64,000 nucleotides of DNA. It comes from Hydrogenophaga palleronii NBRC 102513 (GTDB taxonomy: Bacteria; Pseudomonadota; Gammaproteobacteria; Burkholderiales; Burkholderiaceae_C). Within the stretch, counting starts at the first letter, position 1. Each line of letters starts with the position of its first letter. Location: the NCBI RefSeq assembly GCF_001571225.1, contig NZ_BCTJ01000014.1:51670-115669 (forward strand). The letters run 5' to 3'. A model generated the notes under the pieces. It was not told the DNA's origin, searched no databases, and was given only the letters and a program-made list of their open reading frames with translations. Below are positions 50,221-58,665 of this stretch, piece by piece. The translations under genes and the position numbers were made by a program.

Positions 50221-51107
50221 GCCAGCTCGCGGCCCAGCGCGGCGGCGATGCGCGCGAGCTTGTCCGGGTTGCGCTGCACGTGCACGCGCTGGATGCGTTC
50301 GCCGTCGGTCACGAACGACTGCGCCGATTCCAGGCCACCGTGGATGAAGCGCAGCAGGCCCCACTGGCCGTTGAGCACCACCACCTCGTAACGCACCGCG
50401 TCGCCGAAGCGCCGGTGCATGGCACAGAACAGCTGGCCGATGCGCCGGTCGCCCATGATGGGCACGCCGAAGCTGGGCACCTTGCCGCCGCCGTCGCCGA
50501 TCAGTTGCGCGTCTTCTGCCAGCAGGGCCCGCAGCGCGCCGAGCTGGCCGCTGCTGGCCGCATCGGCAAAACCGCGCAGCAGGCGCAGCTGTGCATCGCG
50601 CGGCACGCTGTGGCGCGGCCGGTCGTCCTGCAGCTGGGCCTTGGCGCGGTGCACGATCTGGCGGCAGGCGCTCTCGGTCTTGCCCAGGGCCTGGGCCACC
50701 TCGCCGTAGTCGGCGTCGAACACCTCGCGCAGCAGAAAGGCCGCGCGCGCCTCGGGCGCCAGGCGTTCGAGCAGGGCCAGAAAAGCCACCGACACGTCGT
50801 CGGCGCGCTCCAGCATCTGCTCGGGCGTGGGTGGTGAGCCGGACAGCTCGGGCTCGGGCAGCCAGGTGCCGACGTAGTGCTCGCGTTGTTGCTTGGCGCT
50901 GCGCAGGCGGTCGATTGCCAGCCGGGTCGTCACGGTCACCAGCCAGGCTTCGCTGCTGTCGAGCGCGTCGTGCGGCGCCTTGTGCCAGCGCAGCCAGGCG
51001 TCCTGCACCACGTCTTCGGCTTCGGCGGGCGAGCCCAGCATGCGGTAGGCAATGCCCTGCAGGCGCGGGCGCAGGCGGTTGAAGGTGCTGATGGGGTCGT
51101 TGTTCAT
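50199..51107 (-). CDS. ECF41-type RNA polymerase sigma factor with SnoaL-like tail
   Basis: A 302-residue sigma factor with region 2 (RLQGIAYRMLGSPAEAEDVVQDAWLRW), region 4 (LAPEARAAFLLREVFDADYGEVAQALG, then a helix-turn-helix) and a carboxy-terminal SnoaL-like domain. The ECF41 hallmarks are all visible: WLPEP in the linker, DGGGK and NPDKL in the tail. This tail regulates the sigma without an anti-sigma gene in known cases. A fully matching ECF41 promoter precedes the gene, so it is probably autoregulated. The ATG at MNNDPIS lies almost at the predicted transcription start. Confidence 0.93.
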   Translation of the reverse strand: MNNDPISTFNRLRPRLQGIAYRMLGSPAEAEDVVQDAWLRWHKAPHDALDSSEAWLVTVTTRLAIDRLRSAKQQREHYVGTWLPEPELSGSPPTPEQMLERADDVSVAFLALLERLAPEARAAFLLREVFDADYGEVAQALGKTESACRQIVHRAKAQLQDDRPRHSVPRDAQLRLLRGFADAASSGQLGALRALLAEDAQLIGDGGGKVPSFGVPIMGDRRIGQLFCAMHRRFGDAVRYEVVVLNGQWGLLRFIHGGLESAQSFVTDGERIQRVHVQRNPDKLARIAAALGRELAVTHTRP

Positions 51108-51115
51108 GCAGGCCA

Positions 51116-51142
51116 GACGCGTGACACGCCCGGTTTGTGACA
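51116..51142 (-). promoter_or_regulatory. ECF41-type promoter of the sigma gene itself
   Basis: TGTCACA (51136-51142) and CGTC (51116-51119) are 16 bp apart, identical in pattern to the second ECF41 promoter at 50194-50220. The predicted start, near 51109, is only one or two bases from the ATG at 51107, suggesting a leaderless or nearly leaderless mRNA. Confidence 0.85.
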
Positions 51143-51153
51143 GGCCGGACGCC

Positions 51154-52452
51154 TCAGTGCAGCTTGACCAGCGGCGTCGCACGCTTCACCAGGAAGCGCG
51201 CCACCGCCAGCACCCCCGTGCGCAGGGTGCCGAGCACGGCCTGGTGGTGCATCAGGTGCAGGCTCACGTACATGGTGCGGGCCAGCAGCCCTTGCACATA
51301 CCAGGTGGATCGGAACAGGTTGCCCATGAGGTTGCCAACCGAGTTCTGCGTGCCGATCGACACCAGCGAGCCGTGGTCTTTGTAGACGTAGGGCTGGCTC
51401 GGCACCGCCTGGTCCATGGCGCGGCGCGTCAGCACCTTCACCAGGTAGCTGGCCTGCTGGTGCGCGGCCTGCGCGCGCGGTGGCACCCAGCCGCCGTCGG
51501 CGGTGGGGCAGGCGGCGCAGTCGCCCAGTGCGTAGATGTCGGTCTGTTCTTTCACGAGCAGGTTGCTGCCAACTTCGAGCAGACCCGAGCGGGTGGTGGG
51601 CAGGCCCAGCGTGCCCAGCACGTCGGGCGCCTTGATGCCGGCGGCCCACACCACCAGGTCGGCGGCGAACACGCGGCCGGTGGCGTCTTCCACCTGCTCG
51701 GGCGTGATGCGCGCCACGCGGCAACCGGTCTCGACAGTCACCTGGCGTTCGCGCAGCAACTGCGCGGCCGCGCTGGACACTTTTTCGGGCAGCGGCGCGA
51801 GGATGCGGTCTGCGCCTTCCAGCAGGGTGATCTGCACGTCGCGGTGCGGGTCGAGGCGGCGAAAGCCGTAGCGTGAGTGCACCACGCTGGCCTCGCGCAA
51901 CTCGGCCGCCAGCTCCACGCCGGTGGCGCCGCCGCCGATGATGACGATGCGCACCTGGCCCTCGGCCCCGGCGCTCTTGCGCAACTCGGCGGCGGTGAGC
52001 AGCTTGAGCATGCGCAGGCGGAAGTGTTCGGCGTCGGCCGGTCGGTTGAGCGACAGCGTGTGCTCGGCCGCACCCGGCACGTTGAAGTGGTTGGCGGTGC
52101 TGCCGACCGAGATCACCAACTGGTCAAACGGCAGCACGCGCGCGGGCACCAGTTCTTCGCCGGTGTCGTCCAGCGCCGCTGCCACCTGCAGCTGTTTGGC
52201 CGCGAGGTCGATGCCGGTCATGGCGCCGAAGCAGAAGGTGAAGCGGTTGTCGTGCGCCAGCATCTGGTACGACAGGCCTTCCTGGTGAATGTCCAGCGTG
52301 CCGGCGGCCACCTCGTGCAGCGAGGGCTTCCAGATGTGGAACAGCTGCTGGTCCACCAGGGTGACCTGCGCGGCCCCCAGCTTGCGGCCCAGTTTGCAGG
52401 CCAGCTCCAGGCCGCCTGCGCCGCCCCCCACGATCACGATCCGGTGTTGCAT
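51154..52452 (-). CDS. ndh: Type II NADH:quinone oxidoreductase (NDH-2)
   Basis: A 432-residue FAD enzyme with dinucleotide motifs VIVGGGAGGLELA (amino end) and IVIIGGGATGVELAAEL (middle), VVWAAGIKAPDVLG, YALGDCAACP (FAD) and a carboxy-terminal membrane-anchoring region (MYVSLHLMHHQAVLG). It transfers electrons from NADH to quinone at the cytoplasmic face without proton pumping. GGGAG lies 6-9 bases before the chosen ATG at 52452. Confidence 0.92.
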   Translation of the reverse strand: MQHRIVIVGGGAGGLELACKLGRKLGAAQVTLVDQQLFHIWKPSLHEVAAGTLDIHQEGLSYQMLAHDNRFTFCFGAMTGIDLAAKQLQVAAALDDTGEELVPARVLPFDQLVISVGSTANHFNVPGAAEHTLSLNRPADAEHFRLRMLKLLTAAELRKSAGAEGQVRIVIIGGGATGVELAAELREASVVHSRYGFRRLDPHRDVQITLLEGADRILAPLPEKVSSAAAQLLRERQVTVETGCRVARITPEQVEDATGRVFAADLVVWAAGIKAPDVLGTLGLPTTRSGLLEVGSNLLVKEQTDIYALGDCAACPTADGGWVPPRAQAAHQQASYLVKVLTRRAMDQAVPSQPYVYKDHGSLVSIGTQNSVGNLMGNLFRSTWYVQGLLARTMYVSLHLMHHQAVLGTLRTGVLAVARFLVKRATPLVKLH

Positions 52453-52521
52453 GCGTCGAACTCCCGTTGAAGAACTGGCGTCCACTGTAGACGACGCGCA
52501 GACGCTCGCGCCGCGATGCCC

Positions 52522-53403
52522 TCAGTCTTGCGCCTGTGGCTGTGCTTGCACCTGTGGCTTGCGCGAGCCGTGGCGGTGGGAGTAGATCCAGGTGAACTCG
52601 GCGCCCAGCAGGAAGATCTGCGCCGAGTAGTACACCCACAGCAGCAGCACCACGAGCGAGGCCGCGGCGCCAAAGGGCGAGGCCACGCCGCTGCGGCCGA
52701 TGTACAGGCCGATGAGGAATTTGCCGATGGTGAACAGCAAGGCGGTCAACGCGGCGCCGACCAGCACGTCCGACCACGGCACCTTGGCGCGTGGCAGCCA
52801 CTTGTAGATCATGCCGAACAGGGCAGTCATGCTCAGGAAGCTCAGCGCCCAGTCCACCAGGTTGGCGGCCATGGCCATGTTGCCGAACCAGGGCGCCCAC
52901 CACTTGCCCAGGGCGGCCAGCGCGGCACTGGCCACCAGCGAGACCATGAGCAGGAAGCCCACGCCCAGCACCACACCGGCCGACAGCAGCCGCGAGCGCA
53001 GAATGGACCAGAAGCCGCCGCGTGGTGCCGGCAGGTCTGGCGAGCGCCAGATACGGTCCATCGCGTTCTGCAGTTCACCAAAGACGGTGGTGGCGCCGAT
53101 CAGCAGCACGCCGACACCGACCACGGTGCCATAGGCGCTGGCGCTCGGTTGGTTCAGGCTCTCCAGCACCGACTGCAGGGTGCGTGCACTGTCCACCCCG
53201 ACCAGGCCGCTGAGCTGCTCCATGATTTCACCGCGCGCGGCATCTTCCCCGAACAACAGGCCGGCCACCGAAATCACGATGAGCAGCAAGGGTGCAATGG
53301 AGAACAGCGTGTAGAACGCCAGCGCCGCACCCATGCTGGGTGCGTAGTCGTCGATCCATGCAGTGAGGGTGTCGCGGATGAGGGACCATACGGTCTTGAT
53401 CAT
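52522..53403 (-). CDS. YihY/BrkB-family inner-membrane protein
   Basis: A 293-residue protein with about six to eight transmembrane segments and the family signature ALAFYTLFSIAPLLLIVISVAGLLFGEDAARGEI, then ASPFGAAASLVVLLLWVYYSAQIFLLGAEFTWIYSHRHG. The family was once misnamed RNase BN; its function is not settled. It starts at ATG 53403 and ends in a Gln/Pro-rich tail. It is spaced 69 bases from ndh. Confidence 0.9.
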   Translation of the reverse strand: MIKTVWSLIRDTLTAWIDDYAPSMGAALAFYTLFSIAPLLLIVISVAGLLFGEDAARGEIMEQLSGLVGVDSARTLQSVLESLNQPSASAYGTVVGVGVLLIGATTVFGELQNAMDRIWRSPDLPAPRGGFWSILRSRLLSAGVVLGVGFLLMVSLVASAALAALGKWWAPWFGNMAMAANLVDWALSFLSMTALFGMIYKWLPRAKVPWSDVLVGAALTALLFTIGKFLIGLYIGRSGVASPFGAAASLVVLLLWVYYSAQIFLLGAEFTWIYSHRHGSRKPQVQAQPQAQD

Positions 53404-53571
53404 GAGGATGGCCGATCAAAAGGGGATGGAGGAACGGATAGCACCGTAGCGTCGTGCGGCATTGTGCTCTGTTCGCCTGCACACGCCGGGGGCGGGTGGC
53501 GATGGGCCTCACCCGGCGCGGCCATCCTGTCGAGCACGCGCCGCCCGCCTTGCACCTGCGGGCGCCATTCC

Positions 53572-54255
53572 CTAACGTGCAGCGCGCGGGCCGGTCACCT
53601 CACAATGCCAGCGGTCGTGCCGCACGATGTGGCCCGAGGCCTCAAGCTGGCGCAGCGAACGCGCGATGGTTTCGCGCGTGGTCGAGAGCAGGGCCGCCAG
53701 CGCCACGTGGCTGGGCAGGCGGATCGTGCGGTTGCCCTGCTCGCGGGCGTACAGCTGCAGGGCGGCCAGGAGTTTCTGCTGCAGGCCCTTGATGCGCATC
53801 ACGCGCGACCAGTCCGCCAGCTGGCCGTGTGAACCCACGATGTGCTGCTGGATGCAGGCATGGAATTGCCGATCCGCCACACCCAGGCGGTAGAAGTCGG
53901 GCACTTCAACGCTGCACATCCGGCCCGCCGAAAGGGCTTGCGCCCCGATCTGTTCCCGGTGTCCGTAGACCGCATAGCCGCCCAGGGTCTTGCCCCGGCC
54001 GAGCAGGGCCACTGGGTGCGACTCGCCCTGGTCGTCCCGCCGGGTGGCCATCACGGCGCCGATCTTGATGGTGGAGATGCGTCGGGCCATCTCGCCTTCG
54101 GTCTGCAGCGTGTCGCCCTTGGCGAAGGTGGACTCTTCGATGCAGGGCGCCAGCAGCTCGCGGGAGGCCTCCGGCAGAGACCCCATCACGCACATCGGTT
54201 GCGTGGCGCAGTGGCCGCAGCGCGATCGACATCGGGAGGCAGACGATGGTTTCAT
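53572..54255 (-). CDS. Crp/Fnr-family regulator with FNR-like cysteines
   Basis: A 227-residue regulator. Its amino end carries C13-x2-C16-x5-C22 (CGHCATQPMC), the exact FNR iron-sulfur spacing, plus C114 (GRMCSVEVPD), matching the fourth FNR ligand; C9 and C38 are extra. A cyclic-nucleotide-type beta roll follows and the helix-turn-helix is at the carboxy end (HVALAALLSTTRETIARSLRQLEASGHI). It should be an oxygen-responsive [4Fe-4S] protein. It is divergent from the chemoreceptor gene and shares a 225-bp gap with it. A 10-bp tandem repeat (AGACGCGAAA twice, 54294-54313) lies in that gap. Confidence 0.88.
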   Translation of the reverse strand: MKPSSASRCRSRCGHCATQPMCVMGSLPEASRELLAPCIEESTFAKGDTLQTEGEMARRISTIKIGAVMATRRDDQGESHPVALLGRGKTLGGYAVYGHREQIGAQALSAGRMCSVEVPDFYRLGVADRQFHACIQQHIVGSHGQLADWSRVMRIKGLQQKLLAALQLYAREQGNRTIRLPSHVALAALLSTTRETIARSLRQLEASGHIVRHDRWHCEVTGPRAAR

Positions 54256-54480
54256 GCAGGGGTTTGAAATGTAAGTAACTGTTCCTACCTAGTAGACGCG
54301 AAAAGACGCGAAATGCCTCCGGTGGAAACGCGAGCTGCGTCACATCCGTTGCAGATTCCTGTTTTCCTGCTGCAGTTTTTGAGGTGGGTCAAACCGCTTG
54401 TGTGTCGAAATAAGGACACATGCGGTCCCTTGAGGCCCGTGGCGTGCACAACCACCTTCGTGAGAGCGAAACATCTGCCC

Positions 54481-56025
54481 ATGCGAAACAACCAGCCGGT
54501 GACGGAACGGGAATACGAGTTCGACGAACACAGCACCCTGCTGTCAACGACCGACACGCAGAGCCACATCGTCCATGCCAACGCGGCGTTCGTCGAGGTC
54601 AGCGGTTTTACGACCGAGGAGCTCATCGGCCAGCCCCACAACCTGGTGCGCCACCCCGACATGCCGGCGCCGGCCTTCGCCGACATGTGGGCGACCCTGG
54701 GGCAGGGCATGCCTTGGTCGGCCCTGGTGAAGAACCGGCGCAAGAACGGTGACCACTACTGGGTGCGGGCGAATGCCGCGCCGGTGATGCGCGAGGGCGT
54801 GCTCACGGGCTACCTCTCGGTGCGCACCAAGCCGTCACGCGAGGAGGTGCTGGGCGCGGAAGCGCTGTACCGCCGGTTCACCGAAGGCCGGGCGCGCGGG
54901 TGGCGCTTCTTCCGTGGCCTGGTGGTGCGCCGCGGTCCGCTGGCCTGGTTGTCGTGGGGCCGGTGGTTGGGCGTGGGCGCGCGCATCCGCCTGGCACTGT
55001 TGCTGCCGGGCGTGGGCATGGTGGCTGCGCTGGCGGCGTCCGGGCTGCCTCGCGATCAGCTGGCGGGCATGGCGCTGCTGCTGGCCGCGCTGCTCGCGCT
55101 GGCGGCCGTGTGGCTGCAGCGCCAGCTGGTGATGCCCTTGCGGCTGGTGCTGCGGCAGGCCCAGCGTGTGGCCAGCGGGCATGCGGGTGGGCTGGTCACG
55201 CTGAACCGGGTGGACGAGATCGGCATGCTGTTGCTCACCGTGAACCAGTCGGCGCTGAACCTGCGCTCGCTGCTGGCGGACATGTCGTCGCAGGCGGCGG
55301 GCGTGTCGGTAGCGAGCGGCGAGATCGCGCAGGGCAACGACGACCTGAGCAGCCGCACCGAGCAGACGGCGTCGCACCTGCAGCACACTGCTTCTTCGAT
55401 GCAGCAACTGGTGGCCACCATGCGCGAGAACGCGAGCGCCGCGCACGACGCCGCCGCGCTGGCGCGCAAGGCCAGTGAAGCGGCGAGCTCGGGCGGCGAG
55501 GCCATGCGGGCCATGGCAAGCACCATGGAGCAGATCACGCGATCGAGCCATCGCATCGCCGAGTTCGTGGAGATCGTTGACGGCATCGCCTTCCAGACCA
55601 ACATCCTGGCGCTCAATGCCGCGGTGGAGGCCGCCCGGGCGGGTGAGCAGGGGCGCGGTTTCGCGGTGGTTTCCACCGAGGTGCGCACGCTGGCACAGCG
55701 CAGCGCGGGCGCGGCCCGGGAGATCAGGGAGTTGATCGAGGGCAGCCTCGCGGGCATCCGCGACGGTGTGGCCCAGGTCGAAGCCACCGGGTCGAGGATG
55801 GACGAGATCGTCGCGCAGGTGAACGACCTCACGGGGTTGATCGCCTCGGTCAATGCCGCTTCGGTGCGGCAGACGGCCGAGATCGAACAGCTCAACGGCG
55901 CGGTCGGGCTGCTCGACGAGATGACGCAGCAGAACGCCGCGCTGGTGGAGCAGAGTGCCGCGGCGGCCAACGCACTGAACCACCAGTCACAGAGCATGAA
56001 GAACGCCGTGGGCATCTTTGCCTGA
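54481..56025 (+). CDS. PAS-type methyl-accepting chemotaxis protein (Aer-like)
   Basis: A 514-residue receptor with a PAS domain at residues about 15-120 (TTDTQSHIVHANAAFVEVSGFTTEELIGQPHNLVRHPDMPAPAF), two membrane segments (about 165-210), a HAMP-like region and a long signaling domain with the hairpin tip IVDGIAFQTNILALNAAVEAARAGEQGRGFAVVSTEVRTLAQRSA. There is no periplasmic sensing domain, as in Aer, so it senses redox or energy state. The start is ATG 54481; the frame is open further upstream but there PAS similarity ends. Confidence 0.88.
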   Translation: MRNNQPVTEREYEFDEHSTLLSTTDTQSHIVHANAAFVEVSGFTTEELIGQPHNLVRHPDMPAPAFADMWATLGQGMPWSALVKNRRKNGDHYWVRANAAPVMREGVLTGYLSVRTKPSREEVLGAEALYRRFTEGRARGWRFFRGLVVRRGPLAWLSWGRWLGVGARIRLALLLPGVGMVAALAASGLPRDQLAGMALLLAALLALAAVWLQRQLVMPLRLVLRQAQRVASGHAGGLVTLNRVDEIGMLLLTVNQSALNLRSLLADMSSQAAGVSVASGEIAQGNDDLSSRTEQTASHLQHTASSMQQLVATMRENASAAHDAAALARKASEAASSGGEAMRAMASTMEQITRSSHRIAEFVEIVDGIAFQTNILALNAAVEAARAGEQGRGFAVVSTEVRTLAQRSAGAAREIRELIEGSLAGIRDGVAQVEATGSRMDEIVAQVNDLTGLIASVNAASVRQTAEIEQLNGAVGLLDEMTQQNAALVEQSAAAANALNHQSQSMKNAVGIFA

Positions 56026-56035
56026 GGAGCCCGGC

Positions 56036-57640
56036 ATGTCATCGACTCCCTTGCCCGCCGCCGAAGATGTGCTGCGGCGTCTCCAGATGCTGGAGATGAT
56101 CGTGGAAAACACATCGAACATGGTGGTGGTGACCGACGCGGCGCGGCGCATCATCTGGGTCAACGCCGCGTATTCGCGCATCACCGGCTGGACGCTGGAC
56201 GAATGCGTGGGCCGCCGCCCGGCCGAGCTGCTGCATGGCCCGAAGACCAGCGCCGAAGCACTGGCACGCCTGGCCGCCCTGGTGCGGCAGACGCAGTCCG
56301 TGCGCGACTTCGAGCTGCTGAACTACAAGCGCTCGGGCGAGCCCTACTGGGTGTCGCTGAACATCCAGCCGATCCTGGATGCGACGGGCCGGCTGAGCAG
56401 CTACGTGTCGATCCAGACCGACATCACCGAACGCAAGAAGCGGGAACTGCTGACCGCCGACCTGCAGGAGCGCCTGGAGCAGGCACAGCGGCTGGCGCGC
56501 CTGGGCCGCATCGAGCACGACGTGGACACCGGCCGCTCGCGCTGGACGTCGGAGATCTACCGCATTCTCGGCCGCGAGCGCGACGACGAGGCGCATGGCG
56601 CGCAAGCGTTCATGGACCAGGCGCACCCGCTGGACAGGCCGATGCTGCAGGCCGCGCTGAACGAGGCGCTGCGCATGGGCGCGGAGATCGACGTCGAGTT
56701 CCGCGTGGTCACCACCAGCGGCGCGCTGCGCTGGGTGCGCTGCCGGGGCGTGCCCCACCAGGGCCCCGGGGGCTTTGAGCTGCCGCACACCTTCTCGGTG
56801 CAGGAGGTCACGCTCTACAAGAACCTGATCGAGCAACGCCACCGGCGCAACGAAGACCTGAACCAGCAGGTGCAGATGCGCACGCGCCAGCTGGAAGAGG
56901 CCTACGGCTCACTGGAAGAGTTTTCCTACGCGCTCTCGCACGACCTGCGCACGCCGCTGCGCCACATTGCCGGTTTTGCCGAACTGCTCAAGGAGGAGGT
57001 GAGCGCAGGAGGTGCGCAGGGCAGCCTGCCGTATTGCGACAAGATCATTCGTGCCGCGGTGCAGATGCGCCATCTCATCGACGGCATGTTGTCGTTCGCG
57101 CGCCTGGGACGCAAGGGCATGACGTTGCAGGAGGTCGACGTGGCCGCGCTGGTGGACGAGGTGGTGGCGACATTGGCGATCGACGCGGGCCTGAAGAAGC
57201 TGCGCTGGCGCATTCAGCCGGGCCTGCCCAAGGTGCAGGGCGACGGGGTGTTGCTGCGCGAGGTGTGGGCCAACCTGCTGGACAACGCGGTGAAGTACGC
57301 GTCGCACCGGGACACCATCGAGGTGGAGGTGGGTTGGCGCGCCGTGCCGGAGGGCACCGAGTTCCACGTGCGCGACAACGGCGTGGGCTTCGAGCCGGGC
57401 CAGGCCGAGCGCCTGTTCGGCATGTTCCAGCGCCTGCATGCCGACCCCCGGTTCGAGGGCGCGGGCATCGGCCTGGCGTTGGTGCGCCGCATCGTGGAAC
57501 ACCATGGCGGTCGCATCTGGGCCGATGCGCGCCCCGACCAGGGCGCGACCTTTTACGTGTTCCTGCCCGCGCAGGTGGAGCAAACCGCCAGCGAAGAGGG
57601 CGCCCCCCGGGAAGAAGGCGAGCCGCACTGCGACGGTTGA
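56036..57640 (+). CDS. PAS-PAS sensor histidine kinase
   Basis: A 534-residue cytoplasmic kinase: PAS domain 1 (about 18-140, VVVTDAARRIIWVNAAYSRITGWTLDECVGRRP), PAS domain 2 (about 150-275), then a HisKA region with the H box in YALSHDLRTPLRH, N box EVWANLLDNAVKYA, and G boxes DNGVGFEPG and GAGIGLALVRRI. No response regulator adjoins. The ATG has GAGGAG upstream, 10 bases after the receptor gene, so co-transcription and a shared input are likely. The HTH-free end stops one base before the convergent hpnC. Confidence 0.9.
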   Translation: MSSTPLPAAEDVLRRLQMLEMIVENTSNMVVVTDAARRIIWVNAAYSRITGWTLDECVGRRPAELLHGPKTSAEALARLAALVRQTQSVRDFELLNYKRSGEPYWVSLNIQPILDATGRLSSYVSIQTDITERKKRELLTADLQERLEQAQRLARLGRIEHDVDTGRSRWTSEIYRILGRERDDEAHGAQAFMDQAHPLDRPMLQAALNEALRMGAEIDVEFRVVTTSGALRWVRCRGVPHQGPGGFELPHTFSVQEVTLYKNLIEQRHRRNEDLNQQVQMRTRQLEEAYGSLEEFSYALSHDLRTPLRHIAGFAELLKEEVSAGGAQGSLPYCDKIIRAAVQMRHLIDGMLSFARLGRKGMTLQEVDVAALVDEVVATLAIDAGLKKLRWRIQPGLPKVQGDGVLLREVWANLLDNAVKYASHRDTIEVEVGWRAVPEGTEFHVRDNGVGFEPGQAERLFGMFQRLHADPRFEGAGIGLALVRRIVEHHGGRIWADARPDQGATFYVFLPAQVEQTASEEGAPREEGEPHCDG

Positions 57641-57641
57641 C

Positions 57642-58544
57642 TCACATCCACAGCGCGCGCCAGGCCAGGCGCGGCAGGTCTGTCTTGTGCAAGGTGTGGC
57701 GGTGCTGCCAGCTGCGGTATTGCAGCGCGGCAATGCCGTCGAGGATGCGCAGCCCGCCTTGCACCACCAGGCGCAGTTCCCAGCCGGCGCGCCCCGGCAC
57801 GCGGTGCACCAGCGGTGCGCCCTGTTGCATCAGGCCGCGCGCGTGGGCGCACAGCTCGGCCACCACGGCCTGCATGGCCGCGGTGCGCTCGGTGCGGTTC
57901 GCCTCGAAGTCGGCCACCGTGACCGTGTGGCGCTGCAGCACGTCGGCCGGCAGATAACAACGGCCACGGGGCAGGTCTTCACCGATGTCCTGCCAGAAGT
58001 TGATCAGCTGCAGTGCGCTGCAGATCTGGTCGCTCTGGCGCAGCGCGGCGTCGTTGTGCACGCCGTACAGGTGCAGCAGCAGGCGGCCCACCGGGTTCGC
58101 GGACAAGCTGCAATAGGCCAGCAGTTCAGCGGTGTCGGCATAGCGGTGGCCGCTGGCGGTGTGGCGCACGTCCTGCTCGAAGGCGCTCAGCAGGTCGTGC
58201 AGAAGGCGGCCGGGCAGGGCGTGGCGCTGCACGGCGGCACCCAGTGCCGTGAAGATGCCGGCCCAGTGCGCGGCAGCGCCGTCGAGCACGGGGTTCGCCG
58301 GTTGCTCGATGCAGCGCTGCAGCGCGGCGCGGTAGTCGGCCAGCTCGGCCAGGCGTTGCTCGGGCGTGGCCTGGCCCTCGTCGGCGATGTCGTCGGCGGC
58401 GCGGGCGAAGTGGTAGATGGCGGCCACCGCGGGGCGCAGCGCGGGTGGGCACAGCCAGGACGCGACCGGAAAATTTTCATAGTGCCCGACGCCCGAACCC
58501 AGCGGCGTGGCGCCGTCAGCAGAGGGGGTGGAGGCGCTTGCCAT
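57642..58544 (-). CDS. hpnC: Squalene/phytoene synthase family, HpnC-type
   Basis: A 300-residue all-helical isoprenyl-joining enzyme. The first acidic motif is in FARAADDIADEG and the second in LINFWQDIGEDLPRGRCYLP, where farnesyl diphosphates and Mg bind; YCSLSANPVGRLLLHLYG is also diagnostic. HpnC works with HpnD and HpnE in hopanoid squalene synthesis, but no hpnD, hpnE or shc gene adjoins. It is convergent with the kinase gene and divergent from the RND operon. Confidence 0.85.
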   Translation of the reverse strand: MASASTPSADGATPLGSGVGHYENFPVASWLCPPALRPAVAAIYHFARAADDIADEGQATPEQRLAELADYRAALQRCIEQPANPVLDGAAAHWAGIFTALGAAVQRHALPGRLLHDLLSAFEQDVRHTASGHRYADTAELLAYCSLSANPVGRLLLHLYGVHNDAALRQSDQICSALQLINFWQDIGEDLPRGRCYLPADVLQRHTVTVADFEANRTERTAAMQAVVAELCAHARGLMQQGAPLVHRVPGRAGWELRLVVQGGLRILDGIAALQYRSWQHRHTLHKTDLPRLAWRALWM

Positions 58545-58583
58545 GAGGAAAAAAGGCCATTTTTTTGATCTACAATTTTGATT

Positions 58584-58597
58584 ACTAACCGGTCAGT
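58584..58597. promoter_or_regulatory. Candidate TetR-type operator between hpnC and the RND operon
   Basis: ACTAACCGGTCAGT is a 14-bp purine/pyrimidine-perfect dyad: ACTRACCGGTYAGT. It lies in the 121-bp divergent gap, with TACAAT-like AT-rich sequence to its left. Dyads of this kind are often bound by TetR-family efflux regulators. No such regulator gene is in the window. Confidence 0.5.
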
Positions 58598-58665
58598 CAT
58601 TAACGCGTGGCGCTTTCAATGGTCATGCAACCCGTGTTTTCACACACCTGCCATCGCCTGCCGCC

